DNA of 64,000 nucleotides. Source: Parasponia andersonii. Its lineage: Eukaryota; Streptophyta; Magnoliopsida; Rosales; Cannabaceae. Both the position numbers and the translations under genes were made by a program. The stretch spans positions 7,073 to 71,072 of the forward strand of contig JXTB01000554.1 in assembly GCA_002914805.1 (NCBI GenBank), written 5' to 3'. Each line of letters opens with the position of its first letter. Within the stretch, counting starts at the first letter, position 1. Positions 51,031-62,410 of this stretch are shown one piece after another. Below the pieces are notes generated by a model. The model was not told the DNA's origin. It ran no database searches and saw only the letters and a list, made by a program, of their open reading frames with translations.

Positions 51031-51699
51031 TTAGATGTGAAAGCAGCAAAATTTTAAGTTTAGTTCACTAATAGCATCACGACACGTCACTTAATGACTA
51101 AGTGGCTTTTAATTTTGTTTATGATAAGTGACTAGTTAGTACTCTACTTGGACACTAAAATATACTGCTAATTTTAGGATCATTAATAAAAATCTCATTA
51201 ATAAAAATAAAGATTTGGATCTTGGTCATAGATAATTACTTATCACACGATATTTTGTAGTTTCTTATTTAAAAATTTTATGAACTTTTGTCTCAAATTA
51301 AAAATTGTATGACTCATAAAATTATCACAGATGTCTAAAATTAGTGAAATTGAGTTAGTACACTGTACATCTAGCTGTGATTCATTTGATTTTTTTTTTT
51401 CTCCTTTTGCTCGGAGATTCATATGACTTGATTAATAATAAAACTAAAAAGAAGGAAAAGTTTGAACTTGGACATACTGTCCAGTTTTGTTTTGTTTTGT
51501 TTTTTTTTTCCCTTTTAACTTCTCTTCTCTATATAAAAAACGAAAAAAAGGTGCATATACTTATGCACATGGACAACTTTTCTTGGGTTAGGTAATTAGT
51601 GAATTGCTCTTGTTTTTATTTAAATTAACTTTTTTAATGAACCTGATTTTTAGCCATGTTGGCATCTATTCCTTAATTGATGACAGTATCCATAAATTC
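51031..51699. other. intergenic spacer
   Basis: AT-rich, with T-runs near 51.39 and 51.50 kb. No gene supported. Confidence 0.5.
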
Positions 51700-52060
51700 A
51701 AGGGTTAAATATAAAAAAAATACTTAAAACATACTCTTTCTCTAAATTTTGATTTGTGTAAAATTATACCTTCACATTTTAAATCTCTGCAAATTTGTAC
51801 TTCTATATATAAATTAACTAGCAAAATTTTCACTAAACATAAAATCCGAATTGAGAATATCTTATTTCTATTGATTAAACAAAAAAAAATTATTAAAAAT
51901 AAATTAAAATAGTTAGCATAAATCACCTAATTTATATATAAAAAGTATAAATTTACTAGATTTGAATTATGGATGTTTTATTTTTCATAAACCAAAAGAT
52001 AGTGTTAAAATTACAAAAATATGATATTTTAGGATATTTTTTTGTGGTTATCTCCAAATT
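51700..52060. mobile_element. possible decayed foldback element
   Basis: The left side GGGTTAAATATAAAAAAAAT and the reverse complement of the right side GAGATAACCACAAAAAAATA resemble each other and the arms of the elements at 5.3 and 46.5 kb. The match is patchy and ends are not defined. Confidence 0.35.
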
Positions 52061-53587
52061 CAATTACAACACAATACTATATTAAAATAATTGTTCAAAA
52101 AAAATGCATTAAAAATAAGAATACTAAAATCAGACTACAATAGTTTTTTTTTGTAAGAAACTATGTGATGCGAAGTGAAGTTAAGAAGCACTTATTCGAT
52201 GCTAATGTCTAATATGAGATCATGTTAAAATAATATCAGAATTAAGCAATATGTAAATTAAAAAAAAAAAAAGTCTAAAGAAAATACGGAGATTTAAAAA
52301 CATTTACCATTAGTATAGTGTTTAACTTTTTTTAACCCTAATTAACGTGTAAGCTGAGAGCACCATTTGTCAATTTTGACAGCGAATGCTAACTCAAGGA
52401 CAAAGGCTTTATCATTATTGTATGAAAGAAATATGTACCATTAGCTATTTAGTATTATATGTGTAACATGACTTCTCCCCTATATTATAGCGCAAAAAAT
52501 GAAGAAATAATAAATAAGCACCTCACTTGCATATATATATATATATATATATATGCACCAATTTTATAGGTATTTTTTTTTTTGACAATGTTTGAGGATA
52601 ATGTTTGAGGTATCAAATTTTTATAACAAAATTTTAATATCAATATATGTAACATATGATTTGTCATCATTCAACTGGTGATAAAGTTATTTGATTTGTT
52701 GTAAATATTAACGCACTAATTAGACAATGACAATTTATATATCACGCGTGTTGGATACAAAAATTAAGATATATAGTGTTATCTTTTTTTACTTATTTAT
52801 ATATATTGTTTTGCCTGATAAAAGTTGATCAAGCACATTTTTATGATAAAAAAATATAAAAAGAGAAAAATATAAAATAATATGCATACTTAATATAAAA
52901 TAATGTAAAAATGAAGAAGACCAAGAGGAACAAGTTCGAGTTCTTTTTCATTCAGAAAAAAAAAAGAAAAAAGAAACAAGTGCAAGTTCTTTTGTGCGCA
53001 CGTGTTGTAACACATACAACCCTCTGGATACACGTGTCAAAGACTGTCATAAGAGAAAACAAAATTGCGTATTTCAATTAATACCACGTACACTATTTTA
53101 AAACCAGTGCATGCTAATTCAAATACTTTTTGGCTCTGATTGTTATATGGCTCATTTAGGACATAAGTTTCGAGTTTATTATTGTAAAAAATACTTGTAA
53201 AAGAAAATCTTATTTATATGCCACTAATTATTACTCTGGATGCACTTATTTATTAGGGAAATTATCATAAAATAACCTTGTATAGGAATTTTTTAAATGT
53301 CAATTTAAATTTTATAATTCAAATTACGTTACTTACTAATTATTTCACTGAATTGTTAAGTCCTATCAAATCTATTTGTCCCTAATGTGCTAAACTAGTG
53401 GAGTCCAAAAGAAATGGCATAATTCTACTATTGAGGAACAGTGAATCTAAAATTGCCCCTAATCAAAATAAACATAAAACCCAAAATCAAAATTTTGATT
53501 CCAATTTTTTGTTTTGATTTTAAAGGTGTAAAAATTTCAGAAAAATAATTTAAAAATAATAATTGGAATTTTCAAATTTGAAAGGGT

Positions 53588-53634
<47 letters not shown>

Positions 53635-55239
53635 ATNAATATTTTGGATATTTAATAAAATTATAATTTATACATATTTTGATTATTGGTACAATAATAA
53701 ATGTCATAAAGATTTTATGATTTATTTAATAAAAAATATTTTAATAAAGTTATTTATTAAAATTGAGACATATTTTTTTTAATTAAATCAAATAAGATTA
53801 TTCACAACTAATAAGAGAAGTTGGACATTTCTTTTGAACCGTGTTGCAAGGCTTTATTCATTCATAGTGTATCTTAATCTATATTGGTGTATCCATATGC
53901 AAAAAATCTTAGTGTATAAATATTGAACATAAACTATGTAACATATATTATTGTAATTAGTGTCGTTGATAAGAATATATTCTCACAAACTAGATAATTA
54001 ATATATATCTTTCTTAATCCTAAAATATGTGATGAACGTATGTTTATAATTTATATTGTTTGAGATATTAAAATATATGAATCAAGAAATAAACGATTTA
54101 AACCTTGATATTTTGATAATGTATTATTATGGGTATCAAAAACATACGCTTATAGATATGGAATCCACAACTCTATTATGTAGATAAGTGAATGTCGTCT
54201 TAAGGAGCTATAGAAGTTTTGATGATTTCAATCTTAGCTAAGTAATTAATAAAATTGGATATTTATTAATTAAAAGCTTTTGTGAGTTTAGTCATCTATT
54301 AGATATAATATTGTATCAAGGAATTGAAAAATGTAATTTGAAAGACAAAATGATAATTTTACTTGGTTCCAATTATCAGTATTCATATAGGGATAACATA
54401 AATATGTTAATTATCTAAAGGACATAATTTTAATTGTAAAATAGCTTATAATATTTATTTAATTCAAGAATGCAATACGGGCATTTAGTAGAATAAGTCC
54501 ATAACTAATAATACAAGTCCTAAGACTTGATTGTAACTAGACCTTGTCTATTAGAACTTGAATTAAATAGGTCCATTTGAGTTCCTGATTATACCAACAT
54601 TTTGGGCTGCATTAGATCAATTGGGCTTAAACAGTTTTCTCGATAATTACACAAAAAAAGAGAAAAAAGCTGGACTGATGGGTGGGCCATTAGGGCCTAC
54701 CTCATTGCTAATTTGTAGTGATTTTCGGCCAACCCTAAGGCCCTAAAGATTGGCCGAAATTCTCTTTTAAGGGAGTAGTCTATCTAAAACTCCTCCTCCT
54801 CCTGTTGTATACTAAATCAGTTTTGACTGAAATATTAGTTTGGCGATTGTACAGAAAACTGAGAATAAAAATTCTTGGAACTACCATAGAAGGCCATTGG
54901 ACTTCTTGGATTCTCATTTAAAGATTAATCAAGATTAAAGTACTTACTTACTTTTGTAATTACAAGTTTAGCGCATAAGAAAAAAGACTTACTAGTTAAA
55001 GTACACAATCTCTTGCATATATTTAGATTATAATAAAAATCCTTAAAAGATTTTATAAAAAACTATAATCCAATTTTTTTTTTATTTTCTATGCTTTTGC
55101 TCATCTTTGATTTTGTCACATTTTTCATAAATGATAACCAACAACTACATTACTTATTTTGTAAATTTTGATTAAGAACTTTTCATCAAGGCCATATGCA
55201 AAGTTCATGCATTTTTTTTTTCTTATTTCCTTTTACCAC
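52061..55239. other. intergenic spacer rich in (TA)n
   Basis: Contains TA tracts at about 52528-52556 and 53594-53636 (the latter ending in an N). Beside the first lies a fragment resembling a MITE end (GCACCAATTTTATAGGTATT at about 52554). No gene seen. The stretch 54.6-54.8 kb is somewhat richer in G and C but has no recognisable frame. Confidence 0.5.
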
Positions 55240-55362
55240 TCCATTAGTTTATTTATTTATTTATTTTTACTTATCTATAAGTGTTGTTTTGTTCAATTAA
55301 AATTCATTGTGCAAGTCTTTTCGTAGTAATAGCTAGATAGAAAAGGAGTATTAAATAATATG

Positions 55363-55397
<35 letters not shown>

Positions 55398-55513
55398 TTC
55401 AACTATTCAAATCATTGTAGCTATTAGATAATGATTCAATAACATTTTTCTTTTAAAAAAAATACCTATAAATAGAGAAAAAAAAATGATTTACTAGATA
55501 ATGATCATATGGC
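55240..55513. mobile_element. MITE copy F with (TTA)n expansion
   Basis: Carries TTTACTTATCTATAAGTGTT at the left and AAAATACCTATAAATAGAGA at the right, plus the core GCTATTAGATAATGATTCAA shared with copies B, C and G. A trinucleotide run (TTA)n at about 55368-55396 has expanded inside it. Confidence 0.6.
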
Positions 55514-55527
55514 CTATATATATAGAT

Positions 55528-55720
55528 ACCAGTACACAATTAGGTATTTTTTTAACTTATTTATAAAATTGTTTTGCCTAATTAAATTTATCAGAGAAAA
55601 CGAAAGAATATTAACTAATATGTATTTATGTTTTTTTTTTAACTACTCAAATCATGATAACTGTTAGATAGTATGATTTAATGCCTAAAAATATATTTAA
55701 TAGTACTGAATTATGGCTCA
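55528..55720. mobile_element. MITE copy G inside (TA)n
   Basis: Starts ACCAGTACACAATTAGGTAT and ends TTTAATAGTACTGAATTATG, with AACTGTTAGATAGTATGATT as core. TA tracts lie on both sides, including the long one at about 55720-55775. Confidence 0.6.
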
Positions 55721-55729
55721 TATATATAT

Positions 55730-55775
<46 letters not shown>

Positions 55776-55778
<3 letters not shown>

Positions 55779-56801
55779 AGGGTGTAGAATTTAGAATATG
55801 ATTTTCCATTTAGATATTGGCTAGCGGCATATGTATTGATTCGCAAAAAGTTGCATATTTATTTTCGGCCCGCATAGATTTGGCCCATGAGCTTATATAT
55901 TGAAAATAGTTTGGAATTTTCCTTTTGTCCAAAGGGATATGATTCGGTAATGATAATTACTGTGGCACTTATTTTTAAAATTTATGAAAAAAACCTTAAC
56001 TGATCATAACCATTTAAGTTGAAGCATCTCTATTAAAGTTGTAATAATTCAAGATTTAACGTCTTTTTTAAAGCTTAAAATTTAGGATTAGGATATGAAA
56101 AAGTACTTTACAAATACTTGACGTTTTAAAGTACATGATTTTTTTTAAATCAAATTTTCAACTTTACTGTCTGATTTTGATATGCGCTATAGTCTGTGTA
56201 AATCTATTTGTCTAGCTAATTTCAAAGTAACAAAGAGTTGAAGATTGCAATACTAGAGTTTGGATCAATCTATATATGTCTAATCTCAAAGTAACAAGTT
56301 GACATTAATAAACTCATAAATACAAAAGCATGCATAAAGTATAAAAAAAAAACTTATATTAAAAATTTCACATATGTCCCTCTATTAATGAAACAACAAA
56401 AGGCATACATATTTTTTAAACAATGAGGAAATTAAGTTTCATTTATTTTTTTAATAGAACATGCTTTTTTTTTTTTTCCAATCAACCAAAAAGTGGCACT
56501 TAAAATTCTGAGTTAATGCATAATAATTTTTTTGAAGTAAATATGTGAATTTATAATTGCTTAATATTTTAATTATAATGATAAAAGTGAATATGGATAG
56601 CTGTTGGCCTAAATGGAATTTATTTTCCCGTTTCATATATTATATCAAAATCTTTGTGCTAAAATTGAATTATCAATCTTAAAAAAAAATTAACCTTAAC
56701 CAGTCAGATAAATCCAGTCAACACAATGAATTGTATTAGTATAAATAAATAAATAATAAATGAATAAATAAGAAAACATCAGCAAGTCCTGCAAAAGTGA
56801 T
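55776..56801. other. intergenic spacer upstream of the CDF gene
   Basis: AT-rich, no gene supported. The minus-strand open frame at 56451-56636 is low-complexity. Confidence 0.5.
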
Positions 56802-57102
56802 ACGTGGACAATTTTATCCTCATGACAAAAAACACATCCGATAACATTAGCCACGTCACTAAATGCATCCAAGTTTGCGTGACACCCCAGGAGCCAAAAA
56901 TCTCAGCTCAGGCGGACTAGGTTGGTCAAAAGGTCTGACTTGGCCGTGAACCACCATAGGTTGCACCAAACTTGTGTGCAACAACAACGACCCAAGAGAA
57001 AGGGAGAGAATAATAAAAAAGTATTGTTTGGACGAAAAGAAAAGAAAATCTAGAGGCCACAAGAACTTGTGGCTGAGAATCAAACCCAGTAGCTGACGTG
57101 GC
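56802..57102 (+). promoter_or_regulatory. cluster of ACGTG cores upstream of the CDF gene
   Basis: TACGTGGA (core 56802-56807), CCACGTCA (56851-56858) and GACGTGGC (57095-57102) lie 185-485 bp before the ATG. Such G-box/ABRE-like elements are bound by bZIP, bHLH and PRR-associated complexes. In Arabidopsis, CDF genes are repressed by PRR proteins and respond to cold and drought, so the cluster fits, but function here is inferred. The surrounding 300 bp is clearly less AT-rich than the spacer. Confidence 0.5.
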
Positions 57103-57286
57103 ATCCACCTCTCATTTAAACGGATCAAAATCGTAGACGACGTTTAATGCTTACTGAGACTCCGAAAACCAAAAAACCCCCAAAAAAGATACCAAACTAA
57201 GAATTTCCTCGCGCCTTTTCCCTTTGCTCTGTTTTTTTTTTTACTCTGTTTGGTTACCGAGAAAATTAGAAGAAAAGAGAAAAAAA

Positions 57287-59767
57287 ATGCTGGAAAGTAA
57301 GGACCCGGCGATTAAGCTCTTCGGCAAGAAGATTCATTTGCCGGCCGACGACGAGGCTCCGGCCTTGTCCTGCGATGAGCTGGCGTCTCAGCCTTCGGAG
57401 GGAGATGTAGATGAAGAAGAAGAGGAAGCTGAGCCAGAGAAGGTACCATCCAGAGCAATCTTTATTAAAAAAGTTATTTTAAATGGAAAGTTGAGGATGA
57501 CCCTCTCTTGTTTAAATGCTGAGAAATCAAATGGTTTGGTGTTGTTTTGAAAAATTTTCATCGGAGTTTGCTGGAACTGGTATCTAAATTTGTGTGGCTT
57601 TGACGATTTTTGACTTTTTGAGATTAACTATTACAATTCTTTTTTTTTTCTTTTTTCATCAAGCAGATTTGAGATTATTACCTTCTATTATCGAATTTTG
57701 AATTTTCGGAAGCTGAAGCATTGGAAATAAGAAAAGTATATTGTTCTTCTTTAAAGTCCTCTCCATCTGTTTTGGCCGAACTAATTGGACTAATCTTTTC
57801 TTCAATCTGTTTTGTGAATTTAGGTATTATTATTTTTTGATCAATGAAATTGGCTATTATAAAATAATTTTTTTTTGGACTTTTCGTGTGGTGTGTGTCT
57901 AATTTTGAGTAGTTGCTTATAGTCATAAGTGACTTAAAAACTGGGTGTTTTCTGATCAAGTGGCTAATTGGTCAGAATATTGTCTATGCCATAAAATAAG
58001 TGTCTTTTGTATTTAATGTCGCTTAAAAGCTATTTTCTTTTCTGGGCTTCCTCTCTATACCTTTCTTACAAGTCAGTCGAAATCATCCATTTTCCAGGGC
58101 CAGTAAGCACAATCAGCTAGAAGTAACTTGTTTTTATTGGAATATTGAAATTGTTTTCTCCTGATTTTTTGAGATTTTTCCTGTCCGTTATTTACTTTTG
58201 ATCATTACTTCTTTTCACAACCCTGTATCCTATGATTTTAAGCCAAAACAAAACTCTTTTCTCTGCAGAATACAATAATGTGATTCTCTAATTTTTCTGA
58301 TTAAAATTTTTCTGGAAATTAATCAGCTTTATTAAAATAAAAAAAAACTTGTTGTCATGACATTTTTTGTCTCTTGTTTTGTGGTTTTTAATGTCAGCAG
58401 CTGAATTTATGCTCATTTTTTAGGATCTTCATCTTGTAACACCTGGTTGCTAATTTACAAATTGATCATTTTTCACAATATCTCAGAATTCATCACCAAG
58501 AACAGTCAGTGATGAGAGCACAGAACGAGATGGTGATCCACCTCTAGAAACTGAGTATTCAAGAAACCTGGAATCTTTACCAGAGTCTTCTAGTGTCAAC
58601 CCAAAGACACCCTCCATAGGCGAAGAAAGTTCCATGTCGAAAATCGCGAAGACAGACAAGGAACAAAGCGATGCAACCAATAATAACTCCCAAGAGAAAA
58701 CCTTGAAGAAGCCTGATAAGATTCTGCCATGTCCTCGTTGTAATAGTATGGACACCAAATTCTGCTACTACAACAATTACAATGTCAACCAACCTCGCCA
58801 TTTCTGTAAAGCTTGTCAAAGATACTGGACTGCTGGTGGCACCATGAGGAACGTCCCTGTGGGGGCTGGCCGCCGCAAGAACAAGAACTCGGCCTCCCAC
58901 TATCGCCACATCACCATTTCGGAGGCTCTTCAAGCTGCTCGAATTGATGCGCATCCGAATGGAACAACTCACCAACCTTCAATGAAAACCAATGGTAGAG
59001 TCCTCAGCTTTGGCATAGATGCGCCCATTTGTGATTCCATGGCTTCTGTTTTGAACCTTGCCGATAAAAAGGTCTTGAATGGAAACCGAAACGGGTTTCA
59101 TAAAATCGAAGGTAGAGAAAATAATGGTGATGATTGCTCAAGTGTATCTTCAGTAACGGTTTCGAATTCAATGGATGAAGTAGGCAGAAACTGTTCCCAA
59201 GAGCCTCAGATACAGAGCATCAATGGTCATGGCTTCTCTTCTGTTCCATATATTCCTGGTGTTCCTTGGCCTTATCCTTGGAACTCGGGAGTTCCTCCAC
59301 CGGCTTTTTGCCCTCCAGGATTTCCCATGTCCTTTTATCCTGCAGCTTATTGGAACTGCGCTGTTCCTGGCGCTTGGAGCATTCCATGGTTCCCTCAACA
59401 ACCTTCTTCTCCAAACCAGAAGTCTCCAAGCTCGGGTTCAGGTTCGAATTCACCAACATTGGGGAAGCATTCAAGGGATGGAGACACTCTTAAACCAGAA
59501 AACTTAGAGAAAGAAGAGCCCCCAAAACAGAAAAATGGTTGTGTTTTGGTTCCAAAAACATTGAGGATCGATGACCCGAGCGAAGCTGCCAAGAGTTCGA
59601 TTTGGGCAACTCTTGGGATTAAGAATGATTCCATCAGTGGAGGAGGGATGTTTAAGGCCTTCCAATCAAAGAGTGGTGGCAAGAAAAGCATTGCTGAAAC
59701 CTCTCCCGTACTCCGAGCTAACCCTGCAGCCTTGTCTAGATCACTCAACTTTCATGAGAGCTCCTAA
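57287..59767 (+). CDS. cycling DOF factor (CDF2/CDF3-type transcription factor), two exons
   Basis: Exon 1 (57287-57442, 52 codons) and exon 2 (58487-59767) join in phase 0 over a 1044-bp intron, giving 478 residues. The N-terminus has the CDF motif [14 protein letters not shown], followed by acidic and Ser-rich linkers. The Dof zinc finger is complete: Cys134, Cys137, Cys159 and Cys162 in C-x2-C-x21-C-x2-C spacing, followed by [21 protein letters not shown] Pro/Trp-rich block ([17 protein letters not shown]) precedes the C-terminal CDF motifs [20 protein letters not shown] and [20 protein letters not shown], which in Arabidopsis bind FKF1 and GIGANTEA. CDFs bind AAAG sites in the nucleus, repress CONSTANS and FT, and are degraded in the afternoon. 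The intron position, just before the Dof exon, is usual for the family. The start ATG follows an A-rich leader; no upstream in-frame ATG is present. The gene looks intact. Confidence 0.96.
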
Positions 59768-59836
59768 ACCGGTTTGGCTAACCTTGGATTTTTCTCATTA
59801 GGTTGAGATTCAACTCATTTGGTAAGAGTTTGAATT

Positions 59837-59884
59837 GATGATCATCATCATCATCAAGCTGTGATCATCATCATCAAGCTGTGA
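59837..59884. repeat. short tandem repeat in the CDF 3' untranslated region
   Basis: GATCATCATCATCA followed by AGCTGT occurs twice, with different ATC counts, 70-115 bp after the stop. Confidence 0.9.
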
Positions 59885-61835
59885 GTTATCTGATTCAGCT
59901 TGATGGGTTAATTTGACTGAGAAGTAGAACTGGAGCGAGATCAGTTGTCAAGTGTCTAGGTCCCTCAGCTTGATGGAGGGAACTAATGTAGGATATAAGC
60001 TTTAGTAGCAGCTAATTTAGTTTTTGTAACATTATGCACAGGTGGCTTCTGATATTCTTAGCTTTGTTGGGTTTGTGTTCATGTAAATATATATATATCT
60101 CTCTATATGTGTATATATATATATATGTGTGTGTGAAATAATGTTAGAGTTGAAGAAAGATCTTCTAGTTTCCAAAAAATCCAGCTTTCATACTTGCAAT
60201 GAACTTTTCTTCCCATGTTTCTTGATTCTCTGGTCAATAACTAAGTAGGAACTATATTTTTGACACATAAAAAGCTAGACTGCTGAAAAGGGCATCTTCT
60301 TTTTCTGTTAAAGCAAGAAAATGCTCATAAGTTTTGGAAAGGTTACCAGGGGCAAGAAAGGGTGGAGGAATTAAAGGCCTTTGATGTGGAAAACTAAACT
60401 CAGTCATACAAAAGTATATGTATGTACGTATCAGATAAAGCCAAACAACACAGTTCTAATACAGCTAATGCTTTGAATCATAAAAAAAGGCGGGTTGTGG
60501 GGCTACATGGCGACAAACCACCAAAATTGAAGTAGATAAACATGAACAAAATTCCATAAAGGCCAAGTTGCTTTCCTTTTCAAACAGAAAGGATCCAAAC
60601 AACTTGCGATAAAGTCGTATAGCAGACTCTAGCCCCCCCCCCCCCACCTTCCTCTCCGCATTGTCTTCTAGTATCAATTGGGTTTCTAATTAATTTTTAG
60701 AAGGAAAAAAATCAATGTCAAAATCAAATAAACGACTACACATTTCCAAGTTTTCTTGGCAAGAAGAGGACTCCCAGTTAGAACTACCATAAGATTTGCC
60801 CAGTTTGGATCTAATTCCAATTCCTTTGATCTTTTATGCATATTTGAATGGAAAATGTCTAGAATGTTCACAAAGTTTTTATTGTTGTTTTTCATTTATT
60901 TATTTATTTTTATAAATGACAATACTATTGTTTGATATTCTTGTAAATGATGCAGCAACATCGATTAATACTTGCAAAAAAACAATAGTAGCCATCAATG
61001 TTGAAGGACATAAATGTTAAGAGTTCTCTGTATGGCTAATGGTATATGAGATTAGCAGATTTCTTTCTTAAGTCTTTTTAATTAGAATAGTATTCCAAAT
61101 TATGTTATAATTCCAATGAGAATCAGGAACTTTAACTACTCGCACTACTCTCTCCTCCCAAGTAAGTGACAAAAACGCGTAGTGCTTTTCCATTGATAGG
61201 AATTACATGGATATTTGGATATACACCGTTTATAATTAGTGGACGTATGTATCTACCTCAGTCATTTTAGAGCACTTGTTATATTCATCAGAGTCAGACA
61301 TGTTTGTCCTCAATCAACTGGCAACAAATAATAAAAATAGTAATTAATAATAAAAAAAACCCTTAGATATTTTGTTGTCAGGAGCAAATACAGGCCACAT
61401 TTTATGTATGAGATGAGTTGGGTATGGGTCCCAAATGGCACATAATGTATAAATCCTTTTGGCACTCTCTCTGCCTTTTGCTTTCTCTTCTTTTGCTCTT
61501 TTCTTTTAATGGGAAAGCAATTGCTCATTTCTTTTCATCCATATGCCTAAATTTGCCATTCTGTGGAGGAAACTAACGAAAATATCAGTGCTGGTTTTTC
61601 TTGCCAAGTTATGCACCAACAACTTTCATGGCCATTAATTTGGTTTTGACAATACGATTGCATTTTCTTGATTAGTGCCCTGCCTTTATTTATGCAAAGC
61701 ACTGAAACTTCAACACGAAAAGCTAAGAAAGCTTTCTAGAATTTAGTTCCTTTATAACACTCTAATCAAACACTACTTATAACACTCTAATAAAAAACTA
61801 TGGTCATTTTTTTAAAAAATTATCAAGAACGGAAA
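59885..61835. other. 3' flank of the CDF gene and spacer
   Basis: The first 200-250 bp are probably CDF 3' untranslated sequence, followed by a TA/TG tract near 60.09-60.13 kb. A 13-base C-run lies at 60633-60645. No further gene supported; the minus-strand open frames at 60.47-60.90 and 61.31-61.53 kb carry no recognisable domain. Confidence 0.5.
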
Positions 61836-62410
61836 GATTTAGAGTGAGAAATTATGCGCCACGACATTCCAAACAACCCTAAACATAACATAAAGTTCTT
61901 TCAGTTATAACTTTTTCATTAATGCTAAGGACACACTAAAACTGCCCATTTATCGTTAATGATTACCATGAGACTCATTTTGAATTCATATTAATCAATA
62001 ATTTAAAAATGATAATTGTTTCACTCACGATGTCCTTGGCATAACTCAAAAATAGAAAGTTAAGAATAGTCAAAACACCTAAATTGTCCAAGGACCCTTT
62101 GATAGTGCATAGAAAAGATTAGAATAATAAATTACATGTCACGATATTCAGAACACAAAACATAACATAGAGTTCTTGTTGTGTGCTATTTTTCAATATG
62201 GCTTGTACATTTTAATGCAAATGACATACTAAAAACTACCCTTCCATCGTGGATGATCAACTTGAGACTCTTGGTGAAATTTGTATTGTTCAGTTATACA
62301 AAAAAGATAATCATGTCACTCGTAACTGTTCTTAACGTAACTCAAAAGTACACGATTAAAGAATAATCACAACATTCATAATAGTCCGAGCTTGGCCCTT
62401 TCATAGAGTA
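61836..62410. repeat. old tandem duplication, unit about 280 bp
   Basis: The first unit (AAATTATGCGCCACGACATT, CATAACATAAAGTTCTT, GACACACTAAAACTGCCCAT, GATAATTGTTTCACTCACGA) is followed by a second in the same order (AAATTACATGTCACGATATT, CATAACATAGAGTTCTT, GACATACTAAAAACTACCCT, GATAATCATGTCACTCGTAA). The shift is about 277 bp. The copies differ by about a quarter to a third, so the duplication is old. No coding capacity. Confidence 0.8.

Noticed and set aside
57224-57286. Upstream extension of the CDF reading frame
   Set aside because: There is no ATG in it; the frame is merely open. The ATG at 57287 starts the conserved DPAIKLFG motif at the proper distance.
59168-59801. Several open frames in other frames over the CDF exon
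   Set aside because: They are shadows of the long CDF exon and lack independent support.
60465-60895. Minus-strand open frames downstream of the CDF gene
   Set aside because: No recognisable domain, one is driven by a poly(C) run, and no splice or promoter context supports them.
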